From contig JABAAH010000001.1 in NCBI GenBank assembly GCA_014238855.1, forward strand, positions 141,936 to 205,935: 64,000 nt of DNA, read 5' to 3'. The stretch's first letter is position 1. Each line of letters starts with the position of its first letter. A program made the translations under genes and the position numbers. Below, in pieces: positions 30,883 to 41,456 of this stretch. This DNA comes from Planctomycetota bacterium. GTDB lineage: Bacteria; Planctomycetota; Planctomycetia; Pirellulales; UBA1268. The notes under the pieces are model-generated. The model saw nothing but the letters and a program-made list of their open reading frames with translations. It was not told where the DNA came from and did no database searches.

Positions 30883-33018
30883 CTAGCCTCGTCTATTTTT
30901 GTTCCGTTTTGATTTCTTGGCCTTTTTCACTTGTTTGCTTATTTTTTTTCGCTTGCCGACATTTGATTCATTCTCCACAGGACCTTTCTGCTTTTCCTCG
31001 TCCTGCCGGCTTTTTCCCTGACCTCTACGGGGATGGCTTCGACCCGGTGGTGTGCGCCGACGCCCCCCCACCTTCCGTTTATGCCCTGCTTTTTCCTGCG
31101 CTAAGCCGAAATGCAACTGCCGCTTTCCAAGATCAACATTACATACACGTACTTTTATTGGATCACCCAGTCGGAATACGTTTCCAGGCCGATGACCACT
31201 TAATGTATGAGACGACCGATCAAATCGGTAATTGTCAACTGGCAAGTCATCCGTCTCAATAAGCCCTTCAGCCGGCAACTCAATGCCTTGAACAAAAATG
31301 CCGAATCGTGCAACACCCGTCACAACACCCTCTAACTCCGTACCAACACGGGTACTCAGAAAATGTAGCAGCTTAAGCTTGACTAATTCACGCTCTGCCG
31401 CTTCCGCCCGACGCTCAAGTTCAGAACACTGTTCTCCAAGTTGCTCAAGGTGATCCTCGGGAGGTTTCTTACCTGTTTCTAAAAAGTCGAATGCCCGGTG
31501 AATCGTCAGATCAGGATATCGACGAATAGGCGATGTAAAATGACAATAACAATCGCTAGCGAGTGCGTAGTGTCCTTGTTCTTGCGGAGCATAAACTGCA
31601 CGTGAGAGGCTTCTTAAAACTGCGTAGTGAACTGCGTGTTTCTCTGGCTCATCAGCAGACATTGTGAGCAAACGCTGTAATTCAAAGCGACTTTCAAGAG
31701 ACTCGACCTCAAAACCTAACTCCGAAACAAATTCCGTGAGTAGTCGTAACTTGCGCAGATCTGGTGACGGGTGAATTCTTCGGAGAAACTTTGCCTTCGC
31801 CGCTGCAATTTTTTCTGCTACTGCCTCATTCGCTGCAAGCATAAATTCTTCTATAATCTGGTGGCTTTCTGTTTGCTCGACAACATGAGCACCAGTAACA
31901 CGACCTGACTGATCAAGATCGATCTTCACTTCGGGCATATTGAGTTCAAGCGCCCCCCGCGTTAGCCGCCGATTTCGTAAAATAGCAGCGAGACGCTGCA
32001 TTCTTCCAAGCAGTCCACGGACCGACTCCGTCATAGCTATCGCGGTGGTATCAGGATTTACTATGAAAGCATCTACTTCTTCATACGTAAACCGACGGCA
32101 ACTCTTGATGGCCGTACGCTTGACCTCAGTATGCACCGGAATCCCATCTTCAGAAAATTCAATCCAACACGTACGAGCAAGCCGAAGATGGTCTGGTTGG
32201 AGACTTGCAAGATTGTTTGAAACGATTTCGGGCAACATCGGGATGACCCGATCGGGCAGGTACACACTTGTACCGCGGGCAAGTGCTTCTTGATCAAGGG
32301 CAGAGCCCTTAGGCACAAAATGTGCGACATCTGCAATGTGCACACCGAGCAACCAATGACCTCTTTCAATGCACGTAAGCGAAATTGCATCATCAAAATC
32401 ACGAGCATCTTTAGGATCAATCGTGACAATTATCTCACCAGTAAGATCCTGCCGGCCAGCCGGAACAGAAGAGGAGGAAAACTTCTCCGCCTGTCGTCGA
32501 GCATCTTCTAGAACACTTTCGGGGAATGGGCCTGGCAAACCAAACTCGGCAATGACCGTCTGTGTATCAACTCCAGGTGCATCGGCTGCTCCAAGAATCT
32601 CAACGATAACTCCCTCACCATCCTGCAATGTACTTGGGAAACGAATAAGTTCAACAATCACCTTGTCGTCGTCTTGCACACTTTTTGCCCCTGGGTCACC
32701 AACCCAGATGGGCCTTGGGAACTGTGTGCCATCGACTTGCACCCAATGCTCTCCAGCTGACTGAAAGGCTACCCCAACAAAACGCGTGGTGCGTCTCTGA
32801 ACAACCTCGACCACTTCCCCAGATAGACCCGGCCTTCCAACGTGAGACTCCTTGGTGATCCTGACACGCACGGTGTCTCCATCAGCTGCATCTGCCGAAG
32901 CTACAAATGGAATTCGAATATCTCCATCTCGTTCAGTCGATCGCGCATCCGAGGGCCGCACGAAGCCATACCCATGTTTACTGCGAGAAAAGCGACCAAC
33001 CACTGACTTCCTGGCCAT
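30883..33018 (-). CDS. rnr: Ribonuclease R / VacB family exoribonuclease
   Basis: VTIDPKDARDFDDAISL, GVHIADVAHFV, LPEIVSNNLASLQP, CHFTSPIRRYPDLTIHR, S1 domain; Lys/Arg-rich tail. Confidence 0.94.
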   Translation of the reverse strand: MARKSVVGRFSRSKHGYGFVRPSDARSTERDGDIRIPFVASADAADGDTVRVRITKESHVGRPGLSGEVVEVVQRRTTRFVGVAFQSAGEHWVQVDGTQFPRPIWVGDPGAKSVQDDDKVIVELIRFPSTLQDGEGVIVEILGAADAPGVDTQTVIAEFGLPGPFPESVLEDARRQAEKFSSSSVPAGRQDLTGEIIVTIDPKDARDFDDAISLTCIERGHWLLGVHIADVAHFVPKGSALDQEALARGTSVYLPDRVIPMLPEIVSNNLASLQPDHLRLARTCWIEFSEDGIPVHTEVKRTAIKSCRRFTYEEVDAFIVNPDTTAIAMTESVRGLLGRMQRLAAILRNRRLTRGALELNMPEVKIDLDQSGRVTGAHVVEQTESHQIIEEFMLAANEAVAEKIAAAKAKFLRRIHPSPDLRKLRLLTEFVSELGFEVESLESRFELQRLLTMSADEPEKHAVHYAVLRSLSRAVYAPQEQGHYALASDCYCHFTSPIRRYPDLTIHRAFDFLETGKKPPEDHLEQLGEQCSELERRAEAAERELVKLKLLHFLSTRVGTELEGVVTGVARFGIFVQGIELPAEGLIETDDLPVDNYRFDRSSHTLSGHRPGNVFRLGDPIKVRVCNVDLGKRQLHFGLAQEKAGHKRKVGGRRRTPPGRSHPRRGQGKSRQDEEKQKGPVENESNVGKRKKISKQVKKAKKSKRNKNRRG

Positions 33019-33068
33019 ATATCATTTTCTTTATGTAGTGGAGGACAGCGAGACTACGCTCCGCGTCG

Positions 33069-34091
33069 TTACGAGTGACTACCGTCACGACCTCGGAAAA
33101 ATTTTCGCCCATGATTTGGATGGTATTGCGTCCAGCCATCATCAATAGCTGCCTCCGACTGAAAGAGCTGCAACGTGCCTGCAAGCTTTGCATCAAGCCC
33201 GTCAATGAACTGTAAAGCGATGGCCTCCAATGTCATTGGGAGTTTGGGGGCCCCAAACGCATATTCGCCATGATGGCTCGCCACCATGTGTTTTATCCGA
33301 TTTGAAACTTCTGTATCAAATGGTTCATTTGTTTTTTTCTCAACAGCTCGTATTTTCTCATCAACGATTTCTAACCCAAGGAGGACGTGTCCCAATAACT
33401 GCCCAGAGTCCGTGTAGGAAAAACCTTTTTCATTTTCAAGCTCGATGGTTTTGCCAATGTCATGAAGAAGAACTCCAACGAGAAGTAAATCTCGATCGAT
33501 GTCAGGGTAGAGTGATGCAACGTGGTCGGCAAGCCGCATAAGCATCACAACATGCTGCAACAACCCGCCAGCATATGCATGATGATGTTTAATGCCAGCA
33601 GGACACCGCTCAAACGCCTCCATTAACACTACATCAGACAACACTTCTTCAAAGACAAGTTTCGGAAGGGGCGCTTTCAGAGTCGCAGAAAAACTACTGA
33701 GCTCCTCACGCAAACCAGCTACAGCATCCTGCGTCAAGACTCGAAAAGATGTTTCATCAACACTCGTTGGGTCAACTTGCTCGACACCAGTCAATATAAT
33801 TTGGAGAGCACCAGAATAAAGCTGTGTTGTGCCGACAACTCGAACATAGTCTCCCTCAGCAAATGCCTCGAACTGATCATCAGAGGCGTTCCACATCCGA
33901 CCAGTTATGGTTCCACTACGATCCGCCAACTCAACCTGCAGATACAATTGACCATGACGATTTGGTCGAAGTTGCTTCCTCGTAGCCAAAAACACTTGAT
34001 CGACTGCTACCTGTGGTGCAAGTTCGGTCACACACTTGCGACGACTTCTCGGTGGTGGGAAAACATTCCGTAATGGCTGTGGTGTAGGCAT
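33069..34091 (-). CDS. OB-fold + HD-domain 3'-5' exoribonuclease (YhaM-like)
   Basis: N-terminal nucleic-acid-binding OB motif (ADRSGTITGRMWNASDDQFEAFAEGDYVRVVG), HD motif LLVGVLLHDIGKT, HHHAYAGGLLQHVV. Confidence 0.85.
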   Translation of the reverse strand: MPTPQPLRNVFPPPRSRRKCVTELAPQVAVDQVFLATRKQLRPNRHGQLYLQVELADRSGTITGRMWNASDDQFEAFAEGDYVRVVGTTQLYSGALQIILTGVEQVDPTSVDETSFRVLTQDAVAGLREELSSFSATLKAPLPKLVFEEVLSDVVLMEAFERCPAGIKHHHAYAGGLLQHVVMLMRLADHVASLYPDIDRDLLLVGVLLHDIGKTIELENEKGFSYTDSGQLLGHVLLGLEIVDEKIRAVEKKTNEPFDTEVSNRIKHMVASHHGEYAFGAPKLPMTLEAIALQFIDGLDAKLAGTLQLFQSEAAIDDGWTQYHPNHGRKFFRGRDGSHS

Positions 34092-34268
34092 GTGGTGAAA
34101 AGGCAGGGGGATGAAAGACCGATGCGTATCGGATGCTCTAGGTATTTAAGCCAGTAGTCTATTACCAAACTATCTCGACCGCCAATCGACCCGCTACAAT
34201 AGGCACCAGAAGGAAAGCTTCGTTCCCTAAAGAGTGTCTTACACCCTCATCTTCAGAAAAAGTGACTC

Positions 34269-35768
34269 ATGCCCAAACACGGAATTTCACCTACCCGGAA
34301 TGAAGATTACCCAGAGTGGTACCAGCAGGTCATACGCGCAGCTGAACTCGCTGAGTCATCTCCTGTTCGTGGATGTATGGTTATCAAGCCACATGGCTTT
34401 GCTCTTTGGGAGCGAATGCAGACGATTCTCGACAGCATGTTCAAAGCAACAGGACATAAAAATGCATATTTCCCCTTATTCATTCCGCTGTCCTATTTAG
34501 AGCAGGAGGCAAAACATGTTGAAGGCTTCGCGAAGGAGTGTGCTGTTGTCACGCATCATCGGCTCGAGCTTGACGCTGACGGCCGATTAGTCCCGACAGG
34601 CAAACTCGAGGAGCCACTTGTTGTCCGTCCAACAAGTGAAACAATTATTGGAGCCATGTACGCAAAATGGGTTCAGTCATGGCGAGATCTGCCAATTCTC
34701 ATTAATCAATGGGCGAATGTCGTTCGATGGGAGATGCGTCCACGAATGTTTCTGCGTACTGCTGAATTCCTTTGGCAAGAGGGACATACTGCTCATGCAA
34801 CGGAAGCGGAGGCTTTGCACGAAACATTACAAATGCTTGACATATACGCAACGTTTGCAGAACGTGATCTGGCAATCCCTGTCTGGAAAGGCCCTAAGCC
34901 AGCCAGCGAGCGATTTCCAGGAGCTGTTGAAACATACTCCATTGAAGCCATGATGCAGGACGGAAAAGCTTTACAAGCTGGGACATCACACTTTCTTGGC
35001 CAAAATTTTGCAAAAGCACAAAATATCTCCTTCACAGATAAAACAAGTAAAGAGGAGTATTGCTGGACAACTTCTTGGGGCGTTTCAACTCGTCTGATCG
35101 GAGGGCTCATTATGACTCATGCCGATGATGATGGTCTCGTTCTGCCACCTCGAATAGCACCAGAACAAATTATTCTTCTTCCGATATATCGTACGGATGA
35201 AGACAAAACTGCTGTGATGAATTGCTGCCAAAAAATAAAAAATCTTATAGAAGAGAATCAGTGGCGAAACGAAAACATTCGGGTCACAATTGATGACCGT
35301 GAAATGCGAGGGGGTGACAAAGCCTGGCAACATATCAAACAAGGCGTTCCGATTCGCGTTGAAATTGGACCTCGTGATATAGCAAATGGAACAGTAAGCA
35401 TTGCTCGTCGCGATGAACCACCAAAACAAAAGCACGCCATGTCGTTGAACGAATTCCCCAAAATGGTAGCTGAACTCCTCGACTCAATTCAGACAAATTT
35501 ACTTAAGAAGGCAGTTGATTTTCGGGAAAACCACTCATCCAAAATCGATAATAAAGATGAAATACCAGTGTTCTTTGACGTTTCACAGCAAGACATCTCT
35601 GGCTTCGCATACGTTCATGTTGCTGATGATCCTGCTGTCGCGAAAGCACTCGACCCGCTCAAGGTAACGGTTCGCTGCACTCCAATGGACTGGGAGGAGG
35701 AGCCCGGGAAATGTCTTTTCACGGGGAAAACCGTAAGCCGCAGAAGCGTTATAAGCCGTTCATACTAA
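34269..35768 (+). CDS. proS: Prolyl-tRNA synthetase (short, archaeal/eukaryotic-type)
   Basis: KHGISPTRNEDYPEWYQQVI, VVRPTSETIIGAMYAKWVQSWRDLPILINQWANVVRWEMRPRMFLRTAEFLWQEGHTAH. Confidence 0.95.
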   Translation: MPKHGISPTRNEDYPEWYQQVIRAAELAESSPVRGCMVIKPHGFALWERMQTILDSMFKATGHKNAYFPLFIPLSYLEQEAKHVEGFAKECAVVTHHRLELDADGRLVPTGKLEEPLVVRPTSETIIGAMYAKWVQSWRDLPILINQWANVVRWEMRPRMFLRTAEFLWQEGHTAHATEAEALHETLQMLDIYATFAERDLAIPVWKGPKPASERFPGAVETYSIEAMMQDGKALQAGTSHFLGQNFAKAQNISFTDKTSKEEYCWTTSWGVSTRLIGGLIMTHADDDGLVLPPRIAPEQIILLPIYRTDEDKTAVMNCCQKIKNLIEENQWRNENIRVTIDDREMRGGDKAWQHIKQGVPIRVEIGPRDIANGTVSIARRDEPPKQKHAMSLNEFPKMVAELLDSIQTNLLKKAVDFRENHSSKIDNKDEIPVFFDVSQQDISGFAYVHVADDPAVAKALDPLKVTVRCTPMDWEEEPGKCLFTGKTVSRRSVISRSY

Positions 35769-35847
35769 TTTTTGACTCACGCGAGCCACTTGGTTCTACA
35801 ATGTTTTTGTGGGTGTGACATCACTCTGTACGTTCCCGTTCAGCTAG

Positions 35848-37050
35848 ATGGTCCTTATGAAAATTAGACTCCCTAACGCATTCGTTGTTGCCACAATTGC
35901 AGCACTTCTCGGTGGCTTGACTGGCTCTGGTACAGCTCTTTTACGGGCAACAACCACTCCACTACGAAACGGTTCGTTCACAACATCATCTATTGATACA
36001 TCTGGCCCACGACCAGCAGCAGAAACTCCAGAGACCACTCACAGTTTCGGTCAGGTGAGCCTCGGTGGGACTGGAAGCCACGCGTTTATCATTCGTAATA
36101 CTGGGGACGCCCCTCTCCTTATCACGAAAGGGGCAACGAGTTGCACATGCACCGTGAGTGACTTCGAGGGGGAGGACGAGGAGAAGGACAGTAGAAGGAT
36201 TGCACCTGGTGATGAAATAATCGTACGAATTGAATGGACAGGTAAAGGGGAGGGCGGCCCTTTTCGGCAACAAGCAACAATTCTAACAAATGACCCACGC
36301 CGTTCAGAAATTGCTTTCTCGATAGAAGGCACTGTAATTCCAACCTGGAAAGCGGTACCTAATGGAATTGTGATTTCTGGTATTTCTACTAATTCGACTT
36401 CTCAGGCTCGGGGTAGAATTTACACTTTCAGTGACGAACTTCCTCATCTGGTCAAGTGTCAAATAGCCGATGATTCGCTCGCTGGTAGAATTACTGTGAC
36501 GAATCGACCATTGACACAAGACGAAATCGATGAAGAGCCCGAAGCGAAAAATGGTCTTAATTTATCGATTGATATCTCTCAAGGACTGCCCTTAGGAAAG
36601 ATACGAACCTTCATCGAAACATCTTTTTTTCTCGGTGAAGAGGAGATTACAGCAACCATTCCGTTTGAAGGTATTGTAAGCGGGGATCTAATGCTTGTTG
36701 GCAGCAAATGGGACCGTCGCTCCAACGCGCTGCGGCTTGGAACCATTTCACGTAAAGCAGGATTGAAGACCACTATCTACCTCACTGCGAAAGGTGAATT
36801 TCGAAATGAAGTATCACCTCGCGTTGTTGATGTTGCTCCATCAAGCCTCGACATAAAAATCGCCCCGCCTAGCCAAATAGGGGGGGGTGATGTCGTACGG
36901 ATCAGTATTGAAATCCAAATCCCTCCCGGTGCTCCGCCTGCCAACAACTTATGCACGGAAACAGCAGACCGGGGGTTTATCCTTTTAGAAACGGGCCATC
37001 CCAATACGCCCACCTTGAAGATCCCAGTGTGCGTTGCCATTTCCGAATAG
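35848..37050 (+). CDS. DUF1573 domain protein
   Basis: THSFGQVSLGGTGSHAFIIRNTGDAPLLITKGATSCTCTVSDF...PGDEIIVRIEWTGKGEGGPFRQQATILTNDP. Confidence 0.85.
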   Translation: MVLMKIRLPNAFVVATIAALLGGLTGSGTALLRATTTPLRNGSFTTSSIDTSGPRPAAETPETTHSFGQVSLGGTGSHAFIIRNTGDAPLLITKGATSCTCTVSDFEGEDEEKDSRRIAPGDEIIVRIEWTGKGEGGPFRQQATILTNDPRRSEIAFSIEGTVIPTWKAVPNGIVISGISTNSTSQARGRIYTFSDELPHLVKCQIADDSLAGRITVTNRPLTQDEIDEEPEAKNGLNLSIDISQGLPLGKIRTFIETSFFLGEEEITATIPFEGIVSGDLMLVGSKWDRRSNALRLGTISRKAGLKTTIYLTAKGEFRNEVSPRVVDVAPSSLDIKIAPPSQIGGGDVVRISIEIQIPPGAPPANNLCTETADRGFILLETGHPNTPTLKIPVCVAISE

Positions 37051-37164
37051 TAAACGATTTGCTTGGATGCAGTCGATAATAACTGGCAGAAAGGTCTTAT
37101 TGTGTTCACTCACAAAAATCTTTTAATCTCTAATCGTTTCATCGCTGTTAGTACCTATTCATTC

Positions 37165-38736
37165 ATGTATCGCAATTTCCAAAACATGCTACGCCGCATC
37201 ACAGTCCTGCTTTCTTGCGGCTTACTGCTTTTGACTACGACAGGAGGCATGTGCTCATTTGACATATTTGCTGCTTTACCGGACAGAGGGAGTGGCATTA
37301 CAGATGAGGTTGAAGAAGAATTTCGTCAGAGAAACGGCAGCATCTTTACCGATTGGTCGACTCCACAAGCAGTCCTCGTAATTACCGGTGAACTTGATGG
37401 TTACATTGAACCATGTGGCTGCACAGGAAAGGAAAACCAGAAGGGCGGACTCAGCAGACGACAGAATTTCCTAACGGCGATGAAATCAGCCGGCTGGCCA
37501 GTTGTTGCAGTCGATCTTGGTGGCCTTGTAAAAAGATTTGGCCGTCAGGCAGAAGTTAAATACCAATCTATTGCAGATGGCTTACGGCAGATGGGATACA
37601 GTGGTATCGGATTTAGTCCCGCCGACTTGCGACTCCCCGCAGAAGAACTCGTTGCAGCAGTTGCACCTGTTGGAAACGAGCCAACTCCTTTTCTTAGCGC
37701 GAACGTTGGCCTTCTTGGGCTTGATGCCAACATCACACCACGTTTTCGTGTTGTTGAGATTGGTGGACTTCGTGTTGGTATCACCTCAGTTCTTGCTGAC
37801 AGTAAATCCGCAGACCTTCGGAATGATGCCATCGAAGTCACCGCTGCTGAGGCTGCACTCCAAGAAGTTGTCAAATTAATGCAACCCGGCCTTTGTGATC
37901 ACTACGTACTTCTCTCATGGGGCAATCCTGAAGAAGCACGTGCATTAGCAAAATCTTTTCCGCAATTTGATGTCGTTGTCACATCTGGAGGCGCTGATGA
38001 ACCACCGGCGAGTCTGCCTGTACTCGAAAATGGTGCGAGACTTGTTGAACTTGGCCACAAAGGGATGTTTGCTGTGACGATTGGTTTCTTCGATGCACCG
38101 GATTCTTCAATCAAGAGCCAGCGTGTGCCGCTTGATGCTCGATGGGGTGAAGCTGAAGACATGATTGATCTTCTTGCCACGTACCAGCGGCAACTTGAAT
38201 CACTGGGGCTTAATGGCCTTGGCCTATCGCCGGTGCGACATCAAACTGGCCGCAGATTTGCTGGCAGTGATGCGTGCATTGACTGTCACGCATACGCTTA
38301 CGAGGTTTGGGAAGACTCCTCTCACTCGTACGCACTCACTACCCTGGAAGATCAAGAGCCACGGCGAGATAGTGATCCAGAATGTCTTTCATGCCACGTC
38401 GTTGGGTGGGCGCCCCAGAGATTTGAACCTTTTGAGGGTGGCTTTCTCAGCATGCAGAAAACACCGCACCTCGCACACAATGGTTGTGAAAATTGCCACG
38501 GGCCTGCTGCCGCTCATACAGCTGTTGAACGAGGTGATGTTCGCGCAAGTATTACTGAAAGAGACCGGCTTCGAGAAGAACTCACGATGTCAATCGACAC
38601 CCCAGAGAGCAAACAAAAAGTGATTGCCAATTGTCTTGAATGCCACGACTTAGACAACAGCCCAGAGTTTGAATTCGATGACTACTGGCCGTCGGTCGAC
38701 CACACCGAAACTACCACTGCTACTTCTGCAGAGTAG
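37165..38736 (+). CDS. Secreted multihaem cytochrome c family protein with metallophosphatase-like N-terminal part
   Basis: Four CxxCH motifs (CIDCH, CLSCH, CENCH, CLECH); GYIEPCGCTGKENQKGGLSRR and LRVGITSV typical of UshA-like/cytochrome fusions. ORF starts at 37063. Confidence 0.82.
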   Translation: MYRNFQNMLRRITVLLSCGLLLLTTTGGMCSFDIFAALPDRGSGITDEVEEEFRQRNGSIFTDWSTPQAVLVITGELDGYIEPCGCTGKENQKGGLSRRQNFLTAMKSAGWPVVAVDLGGLVKRFGRQAEVKYQSIADGLRQMGYSGIGFSPADLRLPAEELVAAVAPVGNEPTPFLSANVGLLGLDANITPRFRVVEIGGLRVGITSVLADSKSADLRNDAIEVTAAEAALQEVVKLMQPGLCDHYVLLSWGNPEEARALAKSFPQFDVVVTSGGADEPPASLPVLENGARLVELGHKGMFAVTIGFFDAPDSSIKSQRVPLDARWGEAEDMIDLLATYQRQLESLGLNGLGLSPVRHQTGRRFAGSDACIDCHAYAYEVWEDSSHSYALTTLEDQEPRRDSDPECLSCHVVGWAPQRFEPFEGGFLSMQKTPHLAHNGCENCHGPAAAHTAVERGDVRASITERDRLREELTMSIDTPESKQKVIANCLECHDLDNSPEFEFDDYWPSVDHTETTTATSAE

Positions 38737-38767
38737 CTACAAGCTTCGTGCCTCGCCCTCATAACGC

Positions 38768-39517
38768 TTATTCAAGCTGACCAACTGCTTCATCAGGGAT
38801 GCTGAAGTTTGCTGAAACGCTCTGAACATCATCATGGTCATCGAGCCGCTCCATGAGATGAAGCACCTTACGTGCAACTGCAACATCTTCAATTCGAATG
38901 GTTGTGGCTGGAACACGAATAATTTCATTTGAGTCGACCAATAAATCAGCATCTTTAATTGCTGACACAACATCACTCATCATCTGAGGGTCGCATGTAA
39001 CTTCCCAAATACTATCCATAGCTTGAACGTCATCAGCGCCGGCCTCTATGGCCACTTCAAATAAATTGTCTTCATTGCATGACTCGCCGGAAACTCTCAC
39101 CAGACCTTTCCTTGTGAACAGATACGCAACACACCCCGTTGCGCCCAACTTGCCATCACAAAGTTCAAATATCTTGCGAATCTCTGGTGCTGTTCGATTC
39201 CGGTTATCTGTAAGAATTTCACACAGAACTGCCACACCACCTGCGGCATAACCCTCATACACAGACTCCTCGAGGCTTCCTCCTTTGAGCTCCCCGCAGC
39301 CAGTTTTTATGGCTCGCTGAATATTATCCTTCGGCATGCTCACCGCTTTCGCTGCATCAATGGCATAGCGTAGACGAAGATTCGCGTCAGAGTCAGGTCC
39401 ACCATGCTTCGCGGCAACGATAATAGCTTTCGCCAGTTTGCTCCATAGCTTGCCTCGCTTTGCATCGATAAGCGATTTTTTTCTTGCAATATTTGCCCAA
39501 TGAGAATGCCCTGCCAC
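38768..39517 (-). CDS. YebC/PmpR family regulator
   Basis: (GTG)AGHSHWANIARKKSLIDAKRGKLWSKLAKAI; VSMPKDNIQRAIKTG; YEGYAAGGVAVLCEILTDNRNRT. GTG start at 39517; ORF extends to 39568. Confidence 0.93.
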   Translation of the reverse strand: MAGHSHWANIARKKSLIDAKRGKLWSKLAKAIIVAAKHGGPDSDANLRLRYAIDAAKAVSMPKDNIQRAIKTGCGELKGGSLEESVYEGYAAGGVAVLCEILTDNRNRTAPEIRKIFELCDGKLGATGCVAYLFTRKGLVRVSGESCNEDNLFEVAIEAGADDVQAMDSIWEVTCDPQMMSDVVSAIKDADLLVDSNEIIRVPATTIRIEDVAVARKVLHLMERLDDHDDVQSVSANFSIPDEAVGQLE

Positions 39518-39606
39518 GGTGCCGCAACTCCCTCTATGTATCTCTCGATAGCATTCCTCAAAAAACACTACAACGAGAACGCAACAAATCTTCTATTCAC
39601 CAATGC

Positions 39607-41019
39607 TTAACGCGGCTTCTTCTTCGCGAGCTTACGAGTATGGCCCGGAGTCTTCTTTTCAGCCTTGGCAGCTGTCCCGCTTTTTTTGCCTGCCTGCTTG
39701 CCATCATCTTTAGTCAACTTCTTTGCGTCTGACTTAGCTTTCAGGGCTTCTCGCTCTGCTGCTTCTCTTTGGGCAGCGAGTTCCGGCTTGATCGTAATTG
39801 ACCGAGCCTTATTTGGTTTCACAACAAAGGGCTTTGGTCCGGAACGCGTACCGATTGGCGTGCCGTCTGCATCTCGTTTAGGTCCAGAGCCAGGAGGAGG
39901 CTGCGGCGTCTTGCCTGCAGGACGAGGAGCTGCCTGAGGGCCAGCCGGACGAAACTGCTCTGACATGTCACCATCACTCGTTGCAGCCACAGCTGAAATA
40001 AGCGGCTCAGGCAATTTCTCACCACGCTTCGGCATTCTTTCTTTCGTGTCTGTAGTGATCTCAGCAAGAATTTTTTTAGCCTTCACACCATGTAATGACA
40101 AAAGTAAATCAGCTCCGAATTGATGTAAGAGAGAGCTGAACTCTCGTCCAATTTTCTTTGTTACCATCCGATCAAGACCCGGAGCACTTACTTGCTGATA
40201 CTCCTCAAAAGACACCAAGCCTGAGAGGTACAAAACTGCAACCGCCCCATGATCGAGAGGAACACCGTGACCACCAAGCGCAGTTGATATCACAAAAACT
40301 TTCGTGAATGGTGTTAACGATCGGAGGTTGTCCAGTGTTTTAACTCCATTCGATACAGAGTGTTTCTTTGCATGTTCCAAAGAAAACTCATACGTTGACT
40401 CAAAAACACTCTGAAGAGCTCGTCTTAGCGATAATGCCGCTCGTGATGGATCAGGCAAGCCTACAAGCAAGTCTGCCAACTCACCTACAGTAGTCACACG
40501 TACTTCATTGAGGTCAAATGCATGCTCAACTAAATTCGAAAATGCTTTTTCTGCATCATCATATTGAGCATTTTCGAGGCAGCACGCAAAGAGTACTTGA
40601 TCTAACAAGGGGCGAGAAGTGTTCGGCAACTTCGGTGCGTAGTGCCCCTTCAGCACTTTGTGAATCTTTGCAATAAGTTTCTGCTTCTGAGCCCCTGTAA
40701 GTTCAGGCTTCTTTTTCTCTGGCTTTGCTTTCTTGTCTCCAGCTGAAGCAACCACTTTCTTAGCTTTTGTCGTGCTTTTTTTCAGCACAGCAGGGAGCGG
40801 CTTCTTGGACTTTGGGCTAGACGCTTTCTTAGCTTTTGTCATGCTTTTTTTACTAGATGCTTTTTTACTCGCAGAGCTACTCTTCGCAGCAGCAGTCGTG
40901 CTCTTCTTAGCCTTTGCTATCTTTTTACTTGCAGGCTTTTTCACAGCCTTGGCTTTTTTCAGCTTGACTGCTGGCTTCTTTTGAGCGTTCGACTTCGTTG
41001 TTTTTTTCTTAGCAGTCAT
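39607..41019 (-). CDS. Lys/Ala-rich histone-H1-like protein with a possible degenerate HhH-GPD (endonuclease III-like) core
   Basis: N-terminal about 110 aa nearly all K/A/S/P; core LLDQVLFACCLENAQYDDAEKAFSNLV...TTVGELADLLVGL...LTPFTKVFVISTALGGHGVPLDHGAVAVLYLSGLV; basic tail KKSGTAAKAEKKTPGHTRKLAKKKPR. Confidence 0.6.
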   Translation of the reverse strand: MTAKKKTTKSNAQKKPAVKLKKAKAVKKPASKKIAKAKKSTTAAAKSSSASKKASSKKSMTKAKKASSPKSKKPLPAVLKKSTTKAKKVVASAGDKKAKPEKKKPELTGAQKQKLIAKIHKVLKGHYAPKLPNTSRPLLDQVLFACCLENAQYDDAEKAFSNLVEHAFDLNEVRVTTVGELADLLVGLPDPSRAALSLRRALQSVFESTYEFSLEHAKKHSVSNGVKTLDNLRSLTPFTKVFVISTALGGHGVPLDHGAVAVLYLSGLVSFEEYQQVSAPGLDRMVTKKIGREFSSLLHQFGADLLLSLHGVKAKKILAEITTDTKERMPKRGEKLPEPLISAVAATSDGDMSEQFRPAGPQAAPRPAGKTPQPPPGSGPKRDADGTPIGTRSGPKPFVVKPNKARSITIKPELAAQREAAEREALKAKSDAKKLTKDDGKQAGKKSGTAAKAEKKTPGHTRKLAKKKPR

Positions 41020-41456
41020 ACAGTTCTTTCAGCGTCATCCTGAGGGTCTTGTTTAGAAATATCTGAAGATTGAGCGGGATCTGATTCTTCAGCGAGCACT
41101 TCGTCTTGATCTGAAACGGGCAACACTTCACCAAGAACTCGAGCGATCTCTAAAGAATGCTTTACGCCCGCATCAATTTCAAACCGTAATTTTGGAATGT
41201 AACGAGTGTCTATTCGCTCAGCAATCTTCGCCTGCAGAAAACCAGCCGAGTTTGACAGACCACGCAGTGCCAATTCTTGTTTTGCCGGACTTCCCATAAT
41301 CGACACTACAACTTTGGCTGAACGCATATCTGGAGCCATTTCGACACCGGTCACGGTGACGTCTTGGACTCGAGGATCACGGACTTGGGTGAGAATGGCC
41401 ATGCTGACCACTCCCCGCACTGCTTCTGCCGCCTTGAGAAGTCTACGCGTACTCAC
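41016..41456 (-). CDS. rbfA: Ribosome-binding factor A
   Basis: RDPRVQDVTVTGVEMAPDMRSAKVVVSIMG, RIDTRYIPKLRFEIDAGVKHSLEIARVL; overlaps infB stop by 4 bp. Confidence 0.92.
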   Translation of the reverse strand: MSTRRLLKAAEAVRGVVSMAILTQVRDPRVQDVTVTGVEMAPDMRSAKVVVSIMGSPAKQELALRGLSNSAGFLQAKIAERIDTRYIPKLRFEIDAGVKHSLEIARVLGEVLPVSDQDEVLAEESDPAQSSDISKQDPQDDAERTV

